DNA of 64,000 nt from Pseudarthrobacter sp. NIBRBAC000502770 (GCF_006517815.1 NZ_CP041198.1:1798001-1862000); one strand, 5' to 3'. Positions 1 to 9,237 are shown, counted from the stretch's first letter. Numbers and translations: made by a program. Notes: generated by a model not told the origin, from the sequence alone.

Positions 1-468
1 CCGGGCGACCAGATCCAGATTCCCGGCGCCGGCTACACCGCAGCGCCGGCACCGGCCCCGGCTGCAGCACCCGTGCAGGCGGCAGCCGCCACCGCACCGG
101 CCAACACCGGCATGAACATGTCCTACGCCTCGGCAACGCCTGTGGCTTCCACTACGGGCACCGGCACCGGCGCGGCGATCCTCGCCTCGGCCTACAGCCA
201 GCTGGGTGTCCAGCAGGACTGCACCGCGATGGTTGAGAAGGCACTGCGCTCCGTCGGCAAGTCCGTAGGCGACCTGGCCCCCACCCAGTTCTTCCAGTAC
301 GGCACGGTGGTGGGCTCTCCCGCCCCCGGTGACCTGATCATCACCTCCGGCCACGTGGGCGTTTACGCAGGCAACGGCCAGGTTGTCAGCGGCGGCGTCA
401 ACGGCTTCGACACGCAGGTGCACTCCATCAGCTGGCTCGGCGGGTACTCCGCAGTGCGCGTAGCCTAG
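1..468 (+). CDS. LysM / NlpC-P60 peptidoglycan hydrolase (5' end missing)
   Basis: Partial gene that enters from the left edge, in frame from base 1. The first residues (PGDQIQIPG) look like the tail of a LysM peptidoglycan-binding repeat. An Ala/Pro linker follows, then an NlpC/P60-like cysteine peptidase domain. Its catalytic Cys is probably the one in QQDCTAMVEKAL and the His is in SGHVGVYAG. Such proteins are secreted and cut peptide cross-links in the cell wall during growth and division. The signal peptide and any further LysM repeats lie outside the window. A strong hairpin follows the stop codon, so this is the end of its transcription unit. Family assignment is fairly sure; bond specificity cannot be read. 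Confidence 0.85.
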   Translation, partial: PGDQIQIPGAGYTAAPAPAPAAAPVQAAAATAPANTGMNMSYASATPVASTTGTGTGAAILASAYSQLGVQQDCTAMVEKALRSVGKSVGDLAPTQFFQYGTVVGSPAPGDLIITSGHVGVYAGNGQVVSGGVNGFDTQVHSISWLGGYSAVRVA

Positions 469-507
469 TCCCTGCCGGTCGGGCCCGCATGGCGGTGCCG
501 ACTGTGA

Positions 508-545
508 AGGAGGGTGGCAGCCAGGAAACCGGCTGCCACCCTCCT
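508..545 (+). terminator. Intrinsic terminator hairpin
   Basis: Perfect 15-bp inverted repeat (508-522 with 531-545) around an 8-base loop. It lies 40 bp after the hydrolase stop and just before the 3' end of the convergent selO gene, so it can serve both strands. There is no long T-run, which is common in high-GC actinobacteria. Confidence 0.85.
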
Positions 546-575
546 GTCGTTAACGCACCCGCCGCGCCGCCGCGG

Positions 576-2039
576 TCAGGTCCCGCAGAACGTCATGTAG
601 CTGCCGAAGTCCTCCGGCGGTCCCTGCATATAGCGTTCCAGGCCGGGCCGTTCAGTGAAGGGGTGGCTGACAGCTGCCAGCAGCTGCTGCAGCGGAGCCC
701 GGTCCCCTCCGGTGGCTGCGGACAGCGCCTCCTCCACAAGGTGGTTCCGGGGAATGTACGCAGGATTCACGCTGTCCATCAGCTGAGCGTCCGGCTGGAG
801 ATCCTGCCACCGCACCACCCAGGAATCAAGGGCGGCAAGGTCAAGGACCATGCCGCGCACGGGGCGGCGGTCCCCTCGGGCGGCTTTACCCAGGTTGCGG
901 AAGAACAGGGTGTAGTCCACGGGTCCGTCCTTCAGGATGTCGAGGACATCATCCACCAAGGCCCCGGCGGCGCCGCTTTCATCGACGCCGTCCAGACCCA
1001 GCTTGGCCGCCATCCCGCGGGTCCATGCCTTGCTGTACTGGCCCCGGAAACCGCCCAGGACCTCCACCGCCGGGGCCACGGCTTTCTCCTGGTCCTGGTC
1101 AATCAGCGGGAGCATGGCCTCGGCGAGCCGGGCCAGGTTCCATTCGGCCAGGACCGGCTGGTTGGCGTAGGCGTAGCGTCCACCGACGTCGATGGAGCTG
1201 TAGACGGCGGCTGGGTTGAAGGCGTCCATGAACGCGCAGGGCCCGTAGTCGATGGTCTCGCCCGAGATGGTCATGTTGTCCGTGTTCATGACCCCGTGCA
1301 CGAAGCCAACGAGCATCCACCGGGCGACGAGCTCTGCGTGGGCGGAGACGACTGCCGCGAACAGCGCAAGGTAGGGGTTTGCGGCATCGGCCGCCTGCGG
1401 GTAGTGCCTGCCGATGGCGTGGTCCGCCAGCCGCTTCAGGAGGTCCATATTTTCGGTTGCGCGCGCGTACTGGAAGCTGCCAACGCGCAGGTGGCTGCCC
1501 GCAACCCGTGCCAGGACGGCGCCGGGCAGCATGTCATCGCGCCGAACCTGCCGCCCGGTGGCAACAACGGCGAGCGAACGGGTGGTGGGAATGTGCAGTG
1601 CGTGCATGGCCTCACTGACAATGTATTCACGCAGCATGGGCCCGACGACGGCGCGGCCATCCCCGGCGCGGGCGAATGGCGTCCGCCCCGAGCCTTTGAG
1701 GTGGACGTCCACGAGGCGGCCGCTCCGGTCAATGACCTCGCCCAGCAACAGCGCCCGTCCGTCACCGAGCAGGGGCGAGTACCCGCCGAACTGGTGTCCG
1801 GCATACGCCTGTGCCACAGGTGTGGCACCTGCTGGAACGTGGTTTCCCACCAAGAGCCGCACCCCCTCGGGGCTGCGCAGGTACTGCGGGTCAAGGCCCA
1901 GGTCCGCTGCCAGTTGGTCGTTCAGGACGAGGAGCTCCGGGCTGGGCGCTTCCTCGGCCCGCCAGGGCACGGCGAGTTCCGCCAGTTCCCGGGCGAATCG
2001 GCCATCGAACGTGACCGTGGATTCAGCTGCTGCCGTCAT
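576..2039 (-). CDS. selO: Protein adenylyltransferase SelO (YdiU family)
   Basis: 487 aa, the usual SelO length. SelO is a pseudokinase-fold enzyme that transfers AMP from ATP to Ser/Thr/Tyr of target proteins, linked in other organisms to redox stress. Recognisable family signatures are [19 protein letters not shown] near residue 80, [12 protein letters not shown] and [16 protein letters not shown], and the metal/ATP-binding segment HGVMNTDNM near residue 250. The start is supported by a TAGGGT hexamer exactly 6 bases upstream of the ATG, a leaderless promoter inside the 3' end of rnz. The gene overlaps rnz by 17 bp, so it can also be read through from upstream. Confidence 0.95.
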   Translation of the reverse strand: MTAAAESTVTFDGRFARELAELAVPWRAEEAPSPELLVLNDQLAADLGLDPQYLRSPEGVRLLVGNHVPAGATPVAQAYAGHQFGGYSPLLGDGRALLLGEVIDRSGRLVDVHLKGSGRTPFARAGDGRAVVGPMLREYIVSEAMHALHIPTTRSLAVVATGRQVRRDDMLPGAVLARVAGSHLRVGSFQYARATENMDLLKRLADHAIGRHYPQAADAANPYLALFAAVVSAHAELVARWMLVGFVHGVMNTDNMTISGETIDYGPCAFMDAFNPAAVYSSIDVGGRYAYANQPVLAEWNLARLAEAMLPLIDQDQEKAVAPAVEVLGGFRGQYSKAWTRGMAAKLGLDGVDESGAAGALVDDVLDILKDGPVDYTLFFRNLGKAARGDRRPVRGMVLDLAALDSWVVRWQDLQPDAQLMDSVNPAYIPRNHLVEEALSAATGGDRAPLQQLLAAVSHPFTERPGLERYMQGPPEDFGSYMTFCGT

Positions 2040-2970
2040 GGTTTAACCCTATCCCCGCAGTTGGACCGGCACCCTCCCGTGCCGGCTGCCGCCGCCGCGG
2101 AACGGGGATGCGGTCAAGGTCCTTGGCCGCGATCACAGTAACCCGCGGGGCCCGCGCCTGCGCTTGTCCTGCAAGCAGGGAGGCGTCGTCACCGTACCGT
2201 GCGGAGAAGTGGGTGAGCACCAGGGTGCGCGCCCGGGCGGACGCTGCCAGCTCTCCCGCTTGCCCCGCAGTGAGGTGGAGGTACTGCTGAGCCAGGGTAC
2301 CGTCGTCGTCACTGAACGTTGACTCGGTGACCAGCAGGTCTGCCCCGTCCGCCAGCTCTTCTGCGCCGGGGCACGGCGCCGTATCCATGATGAAGGCGAA
2401 GCGCTGGCCCGGCCTCGGACTGCTCATCTCTTCCAGCCTGACTGCCCCCAGTGCGCCATCGCGCTGGAGCCGGCCCACGTCCGGGCCGGAAATGCCTGCC
2501 CCCTGGAGCCGCTCCGGCAACAGGGTTCGTCCGTCAGCTTCCCGGAGCAGGTAGCCGTAGGTCTCGATGCGGTGCTTCAGGGGCCGGACCTCCAGGCCTT
2601 CCGCCACGGGCCCGGGGCCCGAATGCGGATGGAGCCGAAGGTCGATGCCGGGTGAACTGACTGACACCAGCGCCCGGACCACCGGGTCGCCGGAGGCCGG
2701 GTAGTGCAAATGGACAGGGTGCGGCACGCGGTCCAGTGCCATTCGGGACAGCACCCCGGGGAGGCCGTAGCAGTGGTCTCCGTGCACGTGGGTGAGGCAG
2801 ATCCTGGTGATGTGGCTGGCCGCCACACCCGCATGGATCATCTGGCGCTGGGTGCCCTCGCCGGGGTCGAAGAGCAGGCCCGCGCCGTCCCAGCGAAGAA
2901 AGCAACCGTTGTGGTTCCGGGTCCGGGTTGGGACCTGGGAAGCGGTGCCCAATACCACCAGTTCACGCAC
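2023..2970 (-). CDS. rnz: Ribonuclease Z / MBL-fold hydrolase
   Basis: 315 aa metallo-beta-lactamase-fold protein. It matches RNase Z, which removes the 3' trailer of tRNA precursors. The N-terminal [20 protein letters not shown] and the zinc motif [15 protein letters not shown] (near residue 60) are typical. Later ligands are seen in [17 protein letters not shown] and LTHFSARY. The start is GTG at 2968-2970, overlapping the upstream DinB-like gene by 8 bp, so the two are translationally linked. The Arg/Pro-rich C-terminal tail extends past the fold and overlaps selO. Confidence 0.9.
   Translation of the reverse strand: MRELVVLGTASQVPTRTRNHNGCFLRWDGAGLLFDPGEGTQRQMIHAGVAASHITRICLTHVHGDHCYGLPGVLSRMALDRVPHPVHLHYPASGDPVVRALVSVSSPGIDLRLHPHSGPGPVAEGLEVRPLKHRIETYGYLLREADGRTLLPERLQGAGISGPDVGRLQRDGALGAVRLEEMSSPRPGQRFAFIMDTAPCPGAEELADGADLLVTESTFSDDDGTLAQQYLHLTAGQAGELAASARARTLVLTHFSARYGDDASLLAGQAQARAPRVTVIAAKDLDRIPVPRRRQPAREGAGPTAGIGLNHDGSS
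2046..2051 (-). promoter_or_regulatory. Leaderless -10 element of selO
   Basis: TAGGGT on the minus strand followed by exactly six bases and then the selO ATG, which places the predicted transcription start on the A of the ATG. It lies within the rnz coding sequence. No -35 is evident. Confidence 0.55.
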
Positions 2971-3487
2971 CGCGGGCGTCTGCCGTCCCTGGGTGCAGGC
3001 CCCGCGCGTATGCCGCCTGGCCGACGTGCTGGAGGCAGTCCCCCAGGATACTGACCAGCCGCACCCCGAGGGTCACCGGCGGGTCCCAGTGCCGGTCAAC
3101 CACACGGTCCAGGTCGGAATCGACGAGGCCGCCGAGGACTCTGGCGGTCTGCCGGTGCACGGCATCGTAGTACTCCTGGAGCAGTTCCCGGGGCGCCGTG
3201 ACGGCATCCACCTGCTGACTGGAGTGCCCATAACCTGTGTCACGCTCCCCGAGAGGAAGGCCAAAGCGGTCTACGAATCCTTCCGCCACCCAGACCTGCC
3301 CCAGTCCCGCGGCGGAGGCCACCTGCGCATCTTCAACCCGGCCCGTGTGCCAGATCAGCCAGGCAATTGAATTGCCCTGGCCGCCTGGGCGGTCCTGCAA
3401 CTGCGCTGCCTCCATGCCGTCGAGTGCCTGCCGGACCAGGCCAGGGAGCCGGCCGAAGGCCTCCTGCAGCAGTTCCTTGGATTGCAT
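2963..3487 (-). CDS. DinB/DUF664-like protein
   Basis: About 174 aa. A four-helix-bundle DinB-like protein; the family includes metal-binding thiol-dependent transferases and many members of unknown role. The helix with SIAWLIWHTGRVEDAQV and the C-terminal DCLQHVGQAAYARG supply typical metal-ligand histidines. I place the start at the ATG at 3485-3487 because a GGGGAGGAGA Shine-Dalgarno sits just upstream; the longer reading would put this site inside the gene. It is first in a DinB-rnz unit. Substrate unknown. Confidence 0.8.
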   Translation of the reverse strand: MQSKELLQEAFGRLPGLVRQALDGMEAAQLQDRPGGQGNSIAWLIWHTGRVEDAQVASAAGLGQVWVAEGFVDRFGLPLGERDTGYGHSSQQVDAVTAPRELLQEYYDAVHRQTARVLGGLVDSDLDRVVDRHWDPPVTLGVRLVSILGDCLQHVGQAAYARGLHPGTADARGA

Positions 3488-3533
3488 GGTTCTCCTCCCC
3501 ACTTCGGGCCGGGCCTGATACCCGCCCGGGTTG

Positions 3534-3965
3534 CTAGCGTTCCAGGTCGTCAGGCTCGAACTCGCTCAGGGGCGAGCCGCCAAAGTTTTCCTCGTCATCG
3601 CTGGCGTCGGCCTCAAGGCCGGTGGGGACTTCCCCAAAATCGACATCCGCGGCGGCTTCGCCGAGGGTGGGAGCGTCCGGCGGCACCTGCTCATCACCGG
3701 AGCGGTACCGCGCCTGGGCGCTTTCATCCCGCAGTGCCTGGTCGCTCAGGAAGTCTTCCTCCCCGCCCGTGCGGGCCTCGTCCTGCAGCAACGGGTCTTC
3801 CTGCCAGCGGTCCGGGTTGTTTTCGGCAGCGCCGGGGTAGTTGTCCGGCTCCCCCGCCACAGGGTCCAGTTCAAGGGACGACGCCGCGCCCGGGCTTCCA
3901 TCCAGAAGGACGTCGTCTTCCTCCACAACTTCCAGTTCATCGTCGGGGACGTTTTGTTCAGCCAT
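3534..3965 (-). CDS. Small acidic hypothetical protein
   Basis: 143 aa, extremely rich in Asp/Glu (for example DDELEVVEEDDVLLDG near the N-terminus and a C-terminal PLSEFEPDDLER). No membrane segment or catalytic motif is visible, and it is probably soluble and largely disordered. The ATG at 3963-3965 has AAAGG about 8 bases upstream. A much longer open frame continues upstream but lies antisense to the AI-2E-type gene and is not credible. Divergent from that gene. Function not recognised. Confidence 0.7.
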   Translation of the reverse strand: MAEQNVPDDELEVVEEDDVLLDGSPGAASSLELDPVAGEPDNYPGAAENNPDRWQEDPLLQDEARTGGEEDFLSDQALRDESAQARYRSGDEQVPPDAPTLGEAAADVDFGEVPTGLEADASDDEENFGGSPLSEFEPDDLER

Positions 3966-4067
3966 GGTGATGCCTTTCTGGTTGACTGTTGGGCAGACAA
4001 TAGTAAGCATACTGACCACCAAATGCTGATGGAACCTCGGGTGCACACGGCAGGCAAGGAGAAGGCC

Positions 4068-5222
4068 ATGGAACGGATTGATCCCCCCAACGGGGACGCG
4101 GCAGGCCCGTCCCGTCCGCAGTCCTTCACCGGCAGGATGTCGGTGCTTTGGACCGATGCCCTGGGCCGGGCAAGCATACGGGCCGTCCAGACGCTCGCCG
4201 TGCTGGCGCTCGCCTGGACGGTGGTGACGGCGGCTGTCCGGGTTCCGCTGGTCACCATCCCGGTCCTGGTGGCGCTGATCCTGGCCTCGGCGATGGCTCC
4301 CGCGGTCCGTTGGCTCGCGGCGCGTGGTTGGCCCCGCGCCCTGGCCGTCCTGTCGTCCTTCCTGCTGATCCTGGCCATTGCCGCAGGCGTGGTGGGCGGA
4401 ATCATCGCCCTGGTCCGCCAGGAAGCCTCCGTGCTGGCGGCCCGGGCAGAAGCAGGAATCGGCCAGTTGCAGCAGTTCGTCACCACCGGCCCCGTCGCCC
4501 TGACAAACGACCAGATCGGGGCCGCCCGCGCCGAGTTCCAGAAGTTCCTGGCCGGCGGCACCCTGGGCGCCGACGCGCTGACCGGGTTGAGGACTGCGGG
4601 TGAGATTGCAGCAGGTACGGTCCTGACGGCCGTCATCCTGTTCTTCTTCCTCAAAGACGGGGAGAAGATCCGGGCCTTCCTGATCGGGTTCCTTCCCGGA
4701 AGGCGCCAAGGGAAGGCCCATCTCGCTGCCGACCGCAGCATCGTGGTGCTCGGCGGATATGTGCGGGGAACCCTTGTCATTGCTGCCATTGACGCCGTCA
4801 TCGTCCTGATCGGGCTCCTGGTGCTGAGGGTTCCGCTGGCAGTCCCCCTGGCGGCGGTGGTTTTCCTGGGTGGCTTCATCCCCATTATTGGCGCAACCAC
4901 CGCAGGCAGCCTGGCCGTGCTGGTCGCCCTGGTCGAAAATGGGCCTGTTCCCGCACTCATCGTCCTGGTGCTCCTGGTGGCTGCCAACCAGTTTGAGCAC
5001 CACATCCTGCAGCCCCTCTTCATGGGCCGGGTACTGCGGATCCACGGATTGGTGATCATCCTGGCCCTGGCGGCAGGAGCCACCCTGGCAGGTGTCATCG
5101 GTGCCCTGCTGGCGGTCCCGCTCACCGCCGTCGGCTGGACCGTGTACAAGACCCTGGCGGAAGGCGATGCGCCCGGCCCGGAGCCCGTTGCCCCTGACGG
5201 ATCCGGGCCTGCGGGGTCCTGA
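4068..5222 (+). CDS. AI-2E/PerM-family membrane transporter
   Basis: 384 aa polytopic membrane protein of the AI-2E exporter (PerM/YdiK) family. Hydrophobic segments occur near residues 35-80, 85-110, 180-200 and in the C-terminal half. The family signature GGFIPIIGATTAGSLAVLVAL and the later ANQFEHHILQPLFMGRVLRIHGLVIILAL are clear. Family members export small molecules or ions; the substrate here is unknown. The start is the ATG at 4068, with AAGGAG at 4056-4061. It ends 11 bp before the first DosR-like box of the dormancy island. Confidence 0.88.
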   Translation: MERIDPPNGDAAGPSRPQSFTGRMSVLWTDALGRASIRAVQTLAVLALAWTVVTAAVRVPLVTIPVLVALILASAMAPAVRWLAARGWPRALAVLSSFLLILAIAAGVVGGIIALVRQEASVLAARAEAGIGQLQQFVTTGPVALTNDQIGAARAEFQKFLAGGTLGADALTGLRTAGEIAAGTVLTAVILFFFLKDGEKIRAFLIGFLPGRRQGKAHLAADRSIVVLGGYVRGTLVIAAIDAVIVLIGLLVLRVPLAVPLAAVVFLGGFIPIIGATTAGSLAVLVALVENGPVPALIVLVLLVAANQFEHHILQPLFMGRVLRIHGLVIILALAAGATLAGVIGALLAVPLTAVGWTVYKTLAEGDAPGPEPVAPDGSGPAGS

Positions 5223-5233
5223 CCCGCGCTTCG

Positions 5234-5275
5234 TGACCTTTGGCCCTACAGCCCCGGGCGCACCGGGGACAGTCT
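5234..5275 (+). promoter_or_regulatory. DosR-like box and -10 upstream of tandem USP gene
   Basis: Box TGACCTTTGGCCCTA at 5234-5248, with CAGTCT at 5270-5275 (21 bp gap). This puts the dyad centre near -42 and transcription start near 5282. A TTGACA at 5275-5280 has no matching -10 and is probably chance. Confidence 0.7.
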
Positions 5276-5316
5276 TGACAGGCAGACCCGGATTACGAGG
5301 AGCAGGAAGTGCGGCC

Positions 5317-6183
5317 ATGACATCCCAGAAACCCATCGCTGTGGGCACCAACGACTCAGCCCAGAGCCAGGCCGCCGTCCTGTGGGCAGCCCGCCGCGCC
5401 CACCGTGCGGGGCTGCCGCTGGTGGTCCTCCACGTGGTGGACGACCGCTGGGTTGCCGAGCCCTATCCATGGTTCGGGACGCTCCAGCAGGCGGGAGAGG
5501 AACTCCTCAAGACCGCCGTGGGACGCCTCGAAGGAGCCGTTCCCATCACCCCCGCAACTGAACTGCTCACCGGAAGCGTGGGCGGGTCACTGGCCAAGTA
5601 CTCCAAGAAGACCTCGATGATGGTGATCGGTTCCGGCAGCGGGCACTTCGGCGGATCCCTGGCCGACCGCGCACTCCAGGTCGCCACCGCCGCCAAGGTC
5701 CCTGTCGCCGTCGTCGGAACCCAGGACCTCGAGGGCAGGTCAGGGGTGGTGGTGGGCGTTGACGGATCGCCGGAGTCCACCCAGGCCGTGGCCTTCGCTG
5801 CCGCCGAGGCGGACCGGGAGGGAGACGAACTCACGGTGGTTTATGCGGTGAGCGTCCCCGACCCCATTGTCGACGCGGGCCTGACCCCGGCCACGCTCGC
5901 GGACCTCATTGTGGATGAGGACAGGGTGGTCCTCTCGGAAACCGTCGCCGGGCTGAAGGAAGACTACCCCGACCTGACCGTGCACCAGCGGCTGGAAAAC
6001 GACAGGGGCCCGGTGGACGCGCTTGTCGGCACGGCGGCCGGAGCCCGGCTCCTGGTCGTCGGCAGCCGGGGCCGCGGCGCCTTCAAGCGTCTGCTGCTCG
6101 GTTCCACGGCCCACGGTGTCCTCAAGCACCTGCCCTGCCCCACCATCATCACCCGGACGCAGGCCGCCAAGAACGCCATCTAG
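5317..6183 (+). CDS. Universal stress protein, two USP domains
   Basis: 288 aa with two tandem USP (UspA) folds. The first half (KPIAVGTNDSAQSQAAV) has a degenerate nucleotide loop (IGSGSGHFGG). The second begins VVVGVDGSPESTQAVAF and carries the intact ATP motif G-x2-G-x9-G-S in GSRGRGAFKRLLLGSTA. USPs bind ATP or AMP and support survival in non-growing or hypoxic cells; tandem forms are typical of mycobacterial DosR regulons. The ATG at 5317 has AGGAAG 8 bases upstream. The gene is close kin of the tandem USP at 13843 (shared KPIAVG and VVDDRW). It is first in a unit with the DUF4389 gene and is probably driven by the box at 5234. Confidence 0.92.
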   Translation: MTSQKPIAVGTNDSAQSQAAVLWAARRAHRAGLPLVVLHVVDDRWVAEPYPWFGTLQQAGEELLKTAVGRLEGAVPITPATELLTGSVGGSLAKYSKKTSMMVIGSGSGHFGGSLADRALQVATAAKVPVAVVGTQDLEGRSGVVVGVDGSPESTQAVAFAAAEADREGDELTVVYAVSVPDPIVDAGLTPATLADLIVDEDRVVLSETVAGLKEDYPDLTVHQRLENDRGPVDALVGTAAGARLLVVGSRGRGAFKRLLLGSTAHGVLKHLPCPTIITRTQAAKNAI

Positions 6184-6225
6184 GCCGCAGCGCCGGCCGC
6201 CCCGCAACGCGGAAGGTCCAATGCC

Positions 6226-7668
6226 ATGAAGAAGACCGCGGCCATCATCATGCTCATCCTCGGGATCCTGCTGACCCTCCCGGGCCTGGGCGCGCTGGCA
6301 GGCGGGGCCGTGGCGTCAGCCGTGGGAACCATCCAGGGAGATGGCTACCTCACGTCCGGCACGTCCCGTTTCTCCGTCAGTTCCTACGCCCTGACCTCCC
6401 GGCGCGCCGACGCCATCGGAGACGATGTTCCGGGCAGGCTGCCCTTCGACGTCGGCACCCTGCGGCTGCGCGTTGAACCGGTGGCCGCGGACAAACCGGT
6501 CTTCATCGGCATTGCCCCGCAGGCCGACGCCGAACAGTACCTCTCCGGGGTTCACCACTCGGAACTGCTCAACATCCGCCAACGGCCGTTCCGCGCCGAA
6601 TACCGCGACGTACCGGGCGGCAACCCGGCTTCACCGCCCGCGGACCAGCGCATCTGGACCGCCTCCGCGTCAGGAACGGGAGCGCAGGAGCTCACCTGGA
6701 ACATCACGCCCGGCACCTGGGAAGTGGTGGTAATGAACGCGGACGCCTCCGCCGGGATCGATGTGCAGGCGCAGGCCGGCTTCCGTTCCGACCTGATCCG
6801 GCCGGCCGCCATGGGACTGCTGGTGGGCGGCATCATCGCCCTGCTGATCGGTGTTCCCCTCCTTATTATTGGGGCCGCCGGGCTGGGCCGGCATACAGTT
6901 CCCCCAGCGCCATCCCCTGTAGGAACAGCCGCGGCCGGAGGGCTCCCCGGCTACCCGGCCCGGCTCTACGGCGAGATTGATCCGGCCCTTACCCGGTGGA
7001 TGTGGCTGGTCAAGTGGTTCCTGGCGATACCGCACTTCATCCTGCTCTTCTTCCTCTGGTTCGCATTCGCCATCACCACCATCGTGGCGGGGTTCGCCAT
7101 CCTGTTCACCGGCCGCTACCCGCGGGCACTCTTCGACTTCAACGTAGGCGTCCTGCGGTGGAACTGGCGTGTGGCCTTCTACGCTTACGCCGCCGTGGGG
7201 ACTGACCTTTACCCGCCGTTCACGCTCAAACGGGCCAACTACCCCGCCGACTTCGAGGTGGACTACCCACAACGGCTCTCGCGCGGACTGGTCCTGGTGA
7301 AGTGGTGGCTCCTGGCCGTCCCCCACCTGCTCCTGGTGGGCGCCTTCGCGGGGACCACGGGAGCTGTCTGGCGGTGGCAGGCCGACGACAACGTCTTCGG
7401 CAGCACCTACGAACGGGGTTCCGGCCTGTCCCTGCTGGGCCTGCTGGTGCTGGTCGCGGCAGTGATCCTGCTGTTCACCGGCCGGTACCAGCGCCCGCTC
7501 TTCGATTTCATCCTCGGCATCGACCGCTGGATCTACCGTGTCCTGGTGTACACCGCGCTGATGCGGGACGAATATCCGCCCTTCCGGCTGGACCAGGGCG
7601 CCGCCGAACCCGGCTGGCCCGCCCCGCCCCTTCCCCCGGCCGTGCCGCCGCCGCCCGTTGCGCCATGA
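6226..7668 (+). CDS. DUF4389 multi-pass membrane protein
   Basis: 480 aa. An N-terminal membrane segment (residues about 5-30) is followed by an extracytoplasmic region of about 150 aa and another membrane helix (about 188-212). Two DUF4389 repeats follow: WMWLVKWFLAIPHFILLFFLW...FTGRYPRALFDFNVGVLRW and VLVKWWLLAVPHLLLVGAF...FTGRYQRPLFDFILGIDRW. The tail is Pro-rich. Function unknown. It follows the USP gene by 42 bp with GGAAGG upstream and is probably cotranscribed from the DosR-like promoter. Its TGA stop is the first three bases of the next DosR-like box. Confidence 0.85.
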   Translation: MKKTAAIIMLILGILLTLPGLGALAGGAVASAVGTIQGDGYLTSGTSRFSVSSYALTSRRADAIGDDVPGRLPFDVGTLRLRVEPVAADKPVFIGIAPQADAEQYLSGVHHSELLNIRQRPFRAEYRDVPGGNPASPPADQRIWTASASGTGAQELTWNITPGTWEVVVMNADASAGIDVQAQAGFRSDLIRPAAMGLLVGGIIALLIGVPLLIIGAAGLGRHTVPPAPSPVGTAAAGGLPGYPARLYGEIDPALTRWMWLVKWFLAIPHFILLFFLWFAFAITTIVAGFAILFTGRYPRALFDFNVGVLRWNWRVAFYAYAAVGTDLYPPFTLKRANYPADFEVDYPQRLSRGLVLVKWWLLAVPHLLLVGAFAGTTGAVWRWQADDNVFGSTYERGSGLSLLGLLVLVAAVILLFTGRYQRPLFDFILGIDRWIYRVLVYTALMRDEYPPFRLDQGAAEPGWPAPPLPPAVPPPPVAP

Positions 7669-7707
7669 CCTTCGGCCCTAGCCCCAGCACGTATCCGCAG
7701 GCATGAT
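7666..7707 (+). promoter_or_regulatory. DosR-like box and -10 upstream of single USP gene
   Basis: Box TGACCTTCGGCCCTA at 7666-7680; its TGA is the stop codon of the DUF4389 gene. CATGAT at 7702-7707 lies 21 bp past the box, predicting transcription start near 7714 and a 29-nt leader to the ATG at 7743. Confidence 0.72.
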
Positions 7708-7742
7708 GGGCGGGACAACGCGGGTCCGATGAGGGAGCAGAC

Positions 7743-8210
7743 ATGAGCATTGCCGGGGCACCAATAGCCAGGATCGTTGTGGGCGTCGACGGGTCGGAAG
7801 CGTCCGTGGAGGCACTTCGGCAGGCCCAGAGGATGGCCATGCCCCTCGGCGCCAAGGTCCAGGCCCTCGCCTGCTGGGAATACCCGCAAATGTACAGCGG
7901 CTACGTGATGATGGGCGTCGAGGGCTTCGAGGAGGGTGCCAGGAAGGTCCTCGACGACGCAGTGGAACAAGCCTTCGGAGGCGAGACACCGGCCAACGTC
8001 ACGTCGACCCTGGTCCGCAGCCATCCCCGCGAAGCGCTGATCGACGCCAGCCGCGAGGCCGACATGGTCGTGGTGGGCCGGCGGGGGCACGGCGGGTTCG
8101 GCGGCCTGCTCCTGGGCTCGGTCAGCTCCGCCATCGTGGCGCACGCGCATTGCCCGGTGCTGGTAGTCCACACTCCGGAGACCGGACCCGGCGGCCCCAA
8201 AGGTTCCTGA
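7743..8210 (+). CDS. Universal stress protein, single domain
   Basis: 155 aa, one USP fold. It starts IVVGVDGSEASVEALRQA and carries a complete ATP-binding loop G-x2-G-x9-G-S in GRRGHGGFGGLLLGSVS, then HCPVLVVH. Probably ATP-binding and active as a dimer in the cytoplasm during growth arrest. AGGGAGCAG lies just before the ATG. Its closest relative in the window is the minus-strand USP at 9969, which has a shortened loop. Preceded by its own DosR-like promoter. Confidence 0.93.
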   Translation: MSIAGAPIARIVVGVDGSEASVEALRQAQRMAMPLGAKVQALACWEYPQMYSGYVMMGVEGFEEGARKVLDDAVEQAFGGETPANVTSTLVRSHPREALIDASREADMVVVGRRGHGGFGGLLLGSVSSAIVAHAHCPVLVVHTPETGPGGPKGS

Positions 8211-8253
8211 ACGGAACATCGGCGGCAAGGACGGCTGACATCCAAGGCAGGTG

Positions 8254-9237
8254 ATGGTGGTGCCGGCCGGTGAGGTACGACGACGGGCGGCCGCGATGGC
8301 GCTGGCCGCCGCCCTGGCGGTCCTCGCCATCATCCTGGCCCTGTTGCTTCCGGCACCCACGGCCGGACCGCCGTCGGCCGCTCCGTCCCCATCAGTGGCG
8401 CTTCCGCCGGCGCCGCCGGGATCACCCAATCCGCCGGCTCCGGGCGGTTCCGCGCCGGCGCAGGAGCTGCAGGAAACCGACACCCCCGAGGCAGGCCAGG
8501 CTCCGGTCCAGCCACCCGTGACCGAGCCGCCGGTTCCCGAACCAGGGCCACCCGAAGCTCCGGACCAGCCTCCGGAACCGCCCCGGCCGGTGCCGCTTCC
8601 GGAGTCCCTCCGGGGCCAGGACCTGACGGTAATCCCCGGCGCCGGCCGCGTAGTGGCCCTCACCTTCGACGCGGGAGCCAACGCGGCAGGGCTGGCAAAA
8701 ATCCTGTCCGCCCTTGCCGCCCGCGGCGTGCCCGGGACCTTCTTCCTGACCGGGAACTGGGCGGCGAACAACCCGCAGGCCGTGGCGCAGATCGCGGCCG
8801 CCGGGCACCGGGTGGCCAACCATTCAATGACCCATCCGGTGTTCACCGGACTGGGCGATGACCAGATCGTCCAGCAGGTGCGCGGTGCAGAGCAGGCCAT
8901 CCTGGCGGCCGGTGCCGACCCCAGGCCGCTGTTCCGCTTCCCCTACGGCGAACGCGACGCCCGCACCATCGCGGCGGTCAACGCACTGGGCTATGCGGCC
9001 GTGAGGTGGACCGTGGACACCCTGGGCTGGAAGGGGACCAGCGGCGGCGTGGACGTCCAAACGGTGGCAGACCGCGTCCAGGCGGGACTGCGGCCCGGCG
9101 AAATCGTCCTGATGCACATCGGGTCCAACCCCGACGACGGGACCACGCTCGATGCCGACGCCCTCCCCGGTGTCATCGACCGCGTCACGGCCGCGGGGTA
9201 TGGTTTCGCCACGCTCGACGCCCTGCTGGGCCACTGA
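8254..9237 (+). CDS. Membrane-anchored polysaccharide deacetylase (NodB fold)
   Basis: 327 aa. An N-terminal membrane anchor (residues about 10-30), a Pro-rich linker of about 80 residues, and a NodB/CE4 domain. The active-site block is LTFDAGANAAG (Asp139; the second Asp of the canonical TFDDG is Ala140). Metal ligands appear as His190-x3-His194 in NHSMTHP. FRFPYGERD and the C-terminal VLMHIG block are present. The family de-N-acetylates or de-O-acetylates cell-wall glycans. The ATG at 8254 is chosen because AAGG lies about 6 bases before it. It follows the USP by 43 bp without its own box, so it may be part of that transcript. Confidence 0.87.
   Translation: MVVPAGEVRRRAAAMALAAALAVLAIILALLLPAPTAGPPSAAPSPSVALPPAPPGSPNPPAPGGSAPAQELQETDTPEAGQAPVQPPVTEPPVPEPGPPEAPDQPPEPPRPVPLPESLRGQDLTVIPGAGRVVALTFDAGANAAGLAKILSALAARGVPGTFFLTGNWAANNPQAVAQIAAAGHRVANHSMTHPVFTGLGDDQIVQQVRGAEQAILAAGADPRPLFRFPYGERDARTIAAVNALGYAAVRWTVDTLGWKGTSGGVDVQTVADRVQAGLRPGEIVLMHIGSNPDDGTTLDADALPGVIDRVTAAGYGFATLDALLGH

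Noticed and set aside
489..2141. 550-aa plus-strand open frame
   Set aside because: Antisense to selO; no family similarity, and selO has strong signatures and its own promoter.
3531..4067. Long N-terminal extension of the AI-2E-type protein
   Set aside because: It lies antisense to the acidic protein gene, and AAGGAG directly precedes the ATG at 4068.
5275..5280. TTGACA as a -35 for the USP gene
   Set aside because: No -10 at 16-18 bp; the DosR-like box with its own hexamer explains the promoter better.
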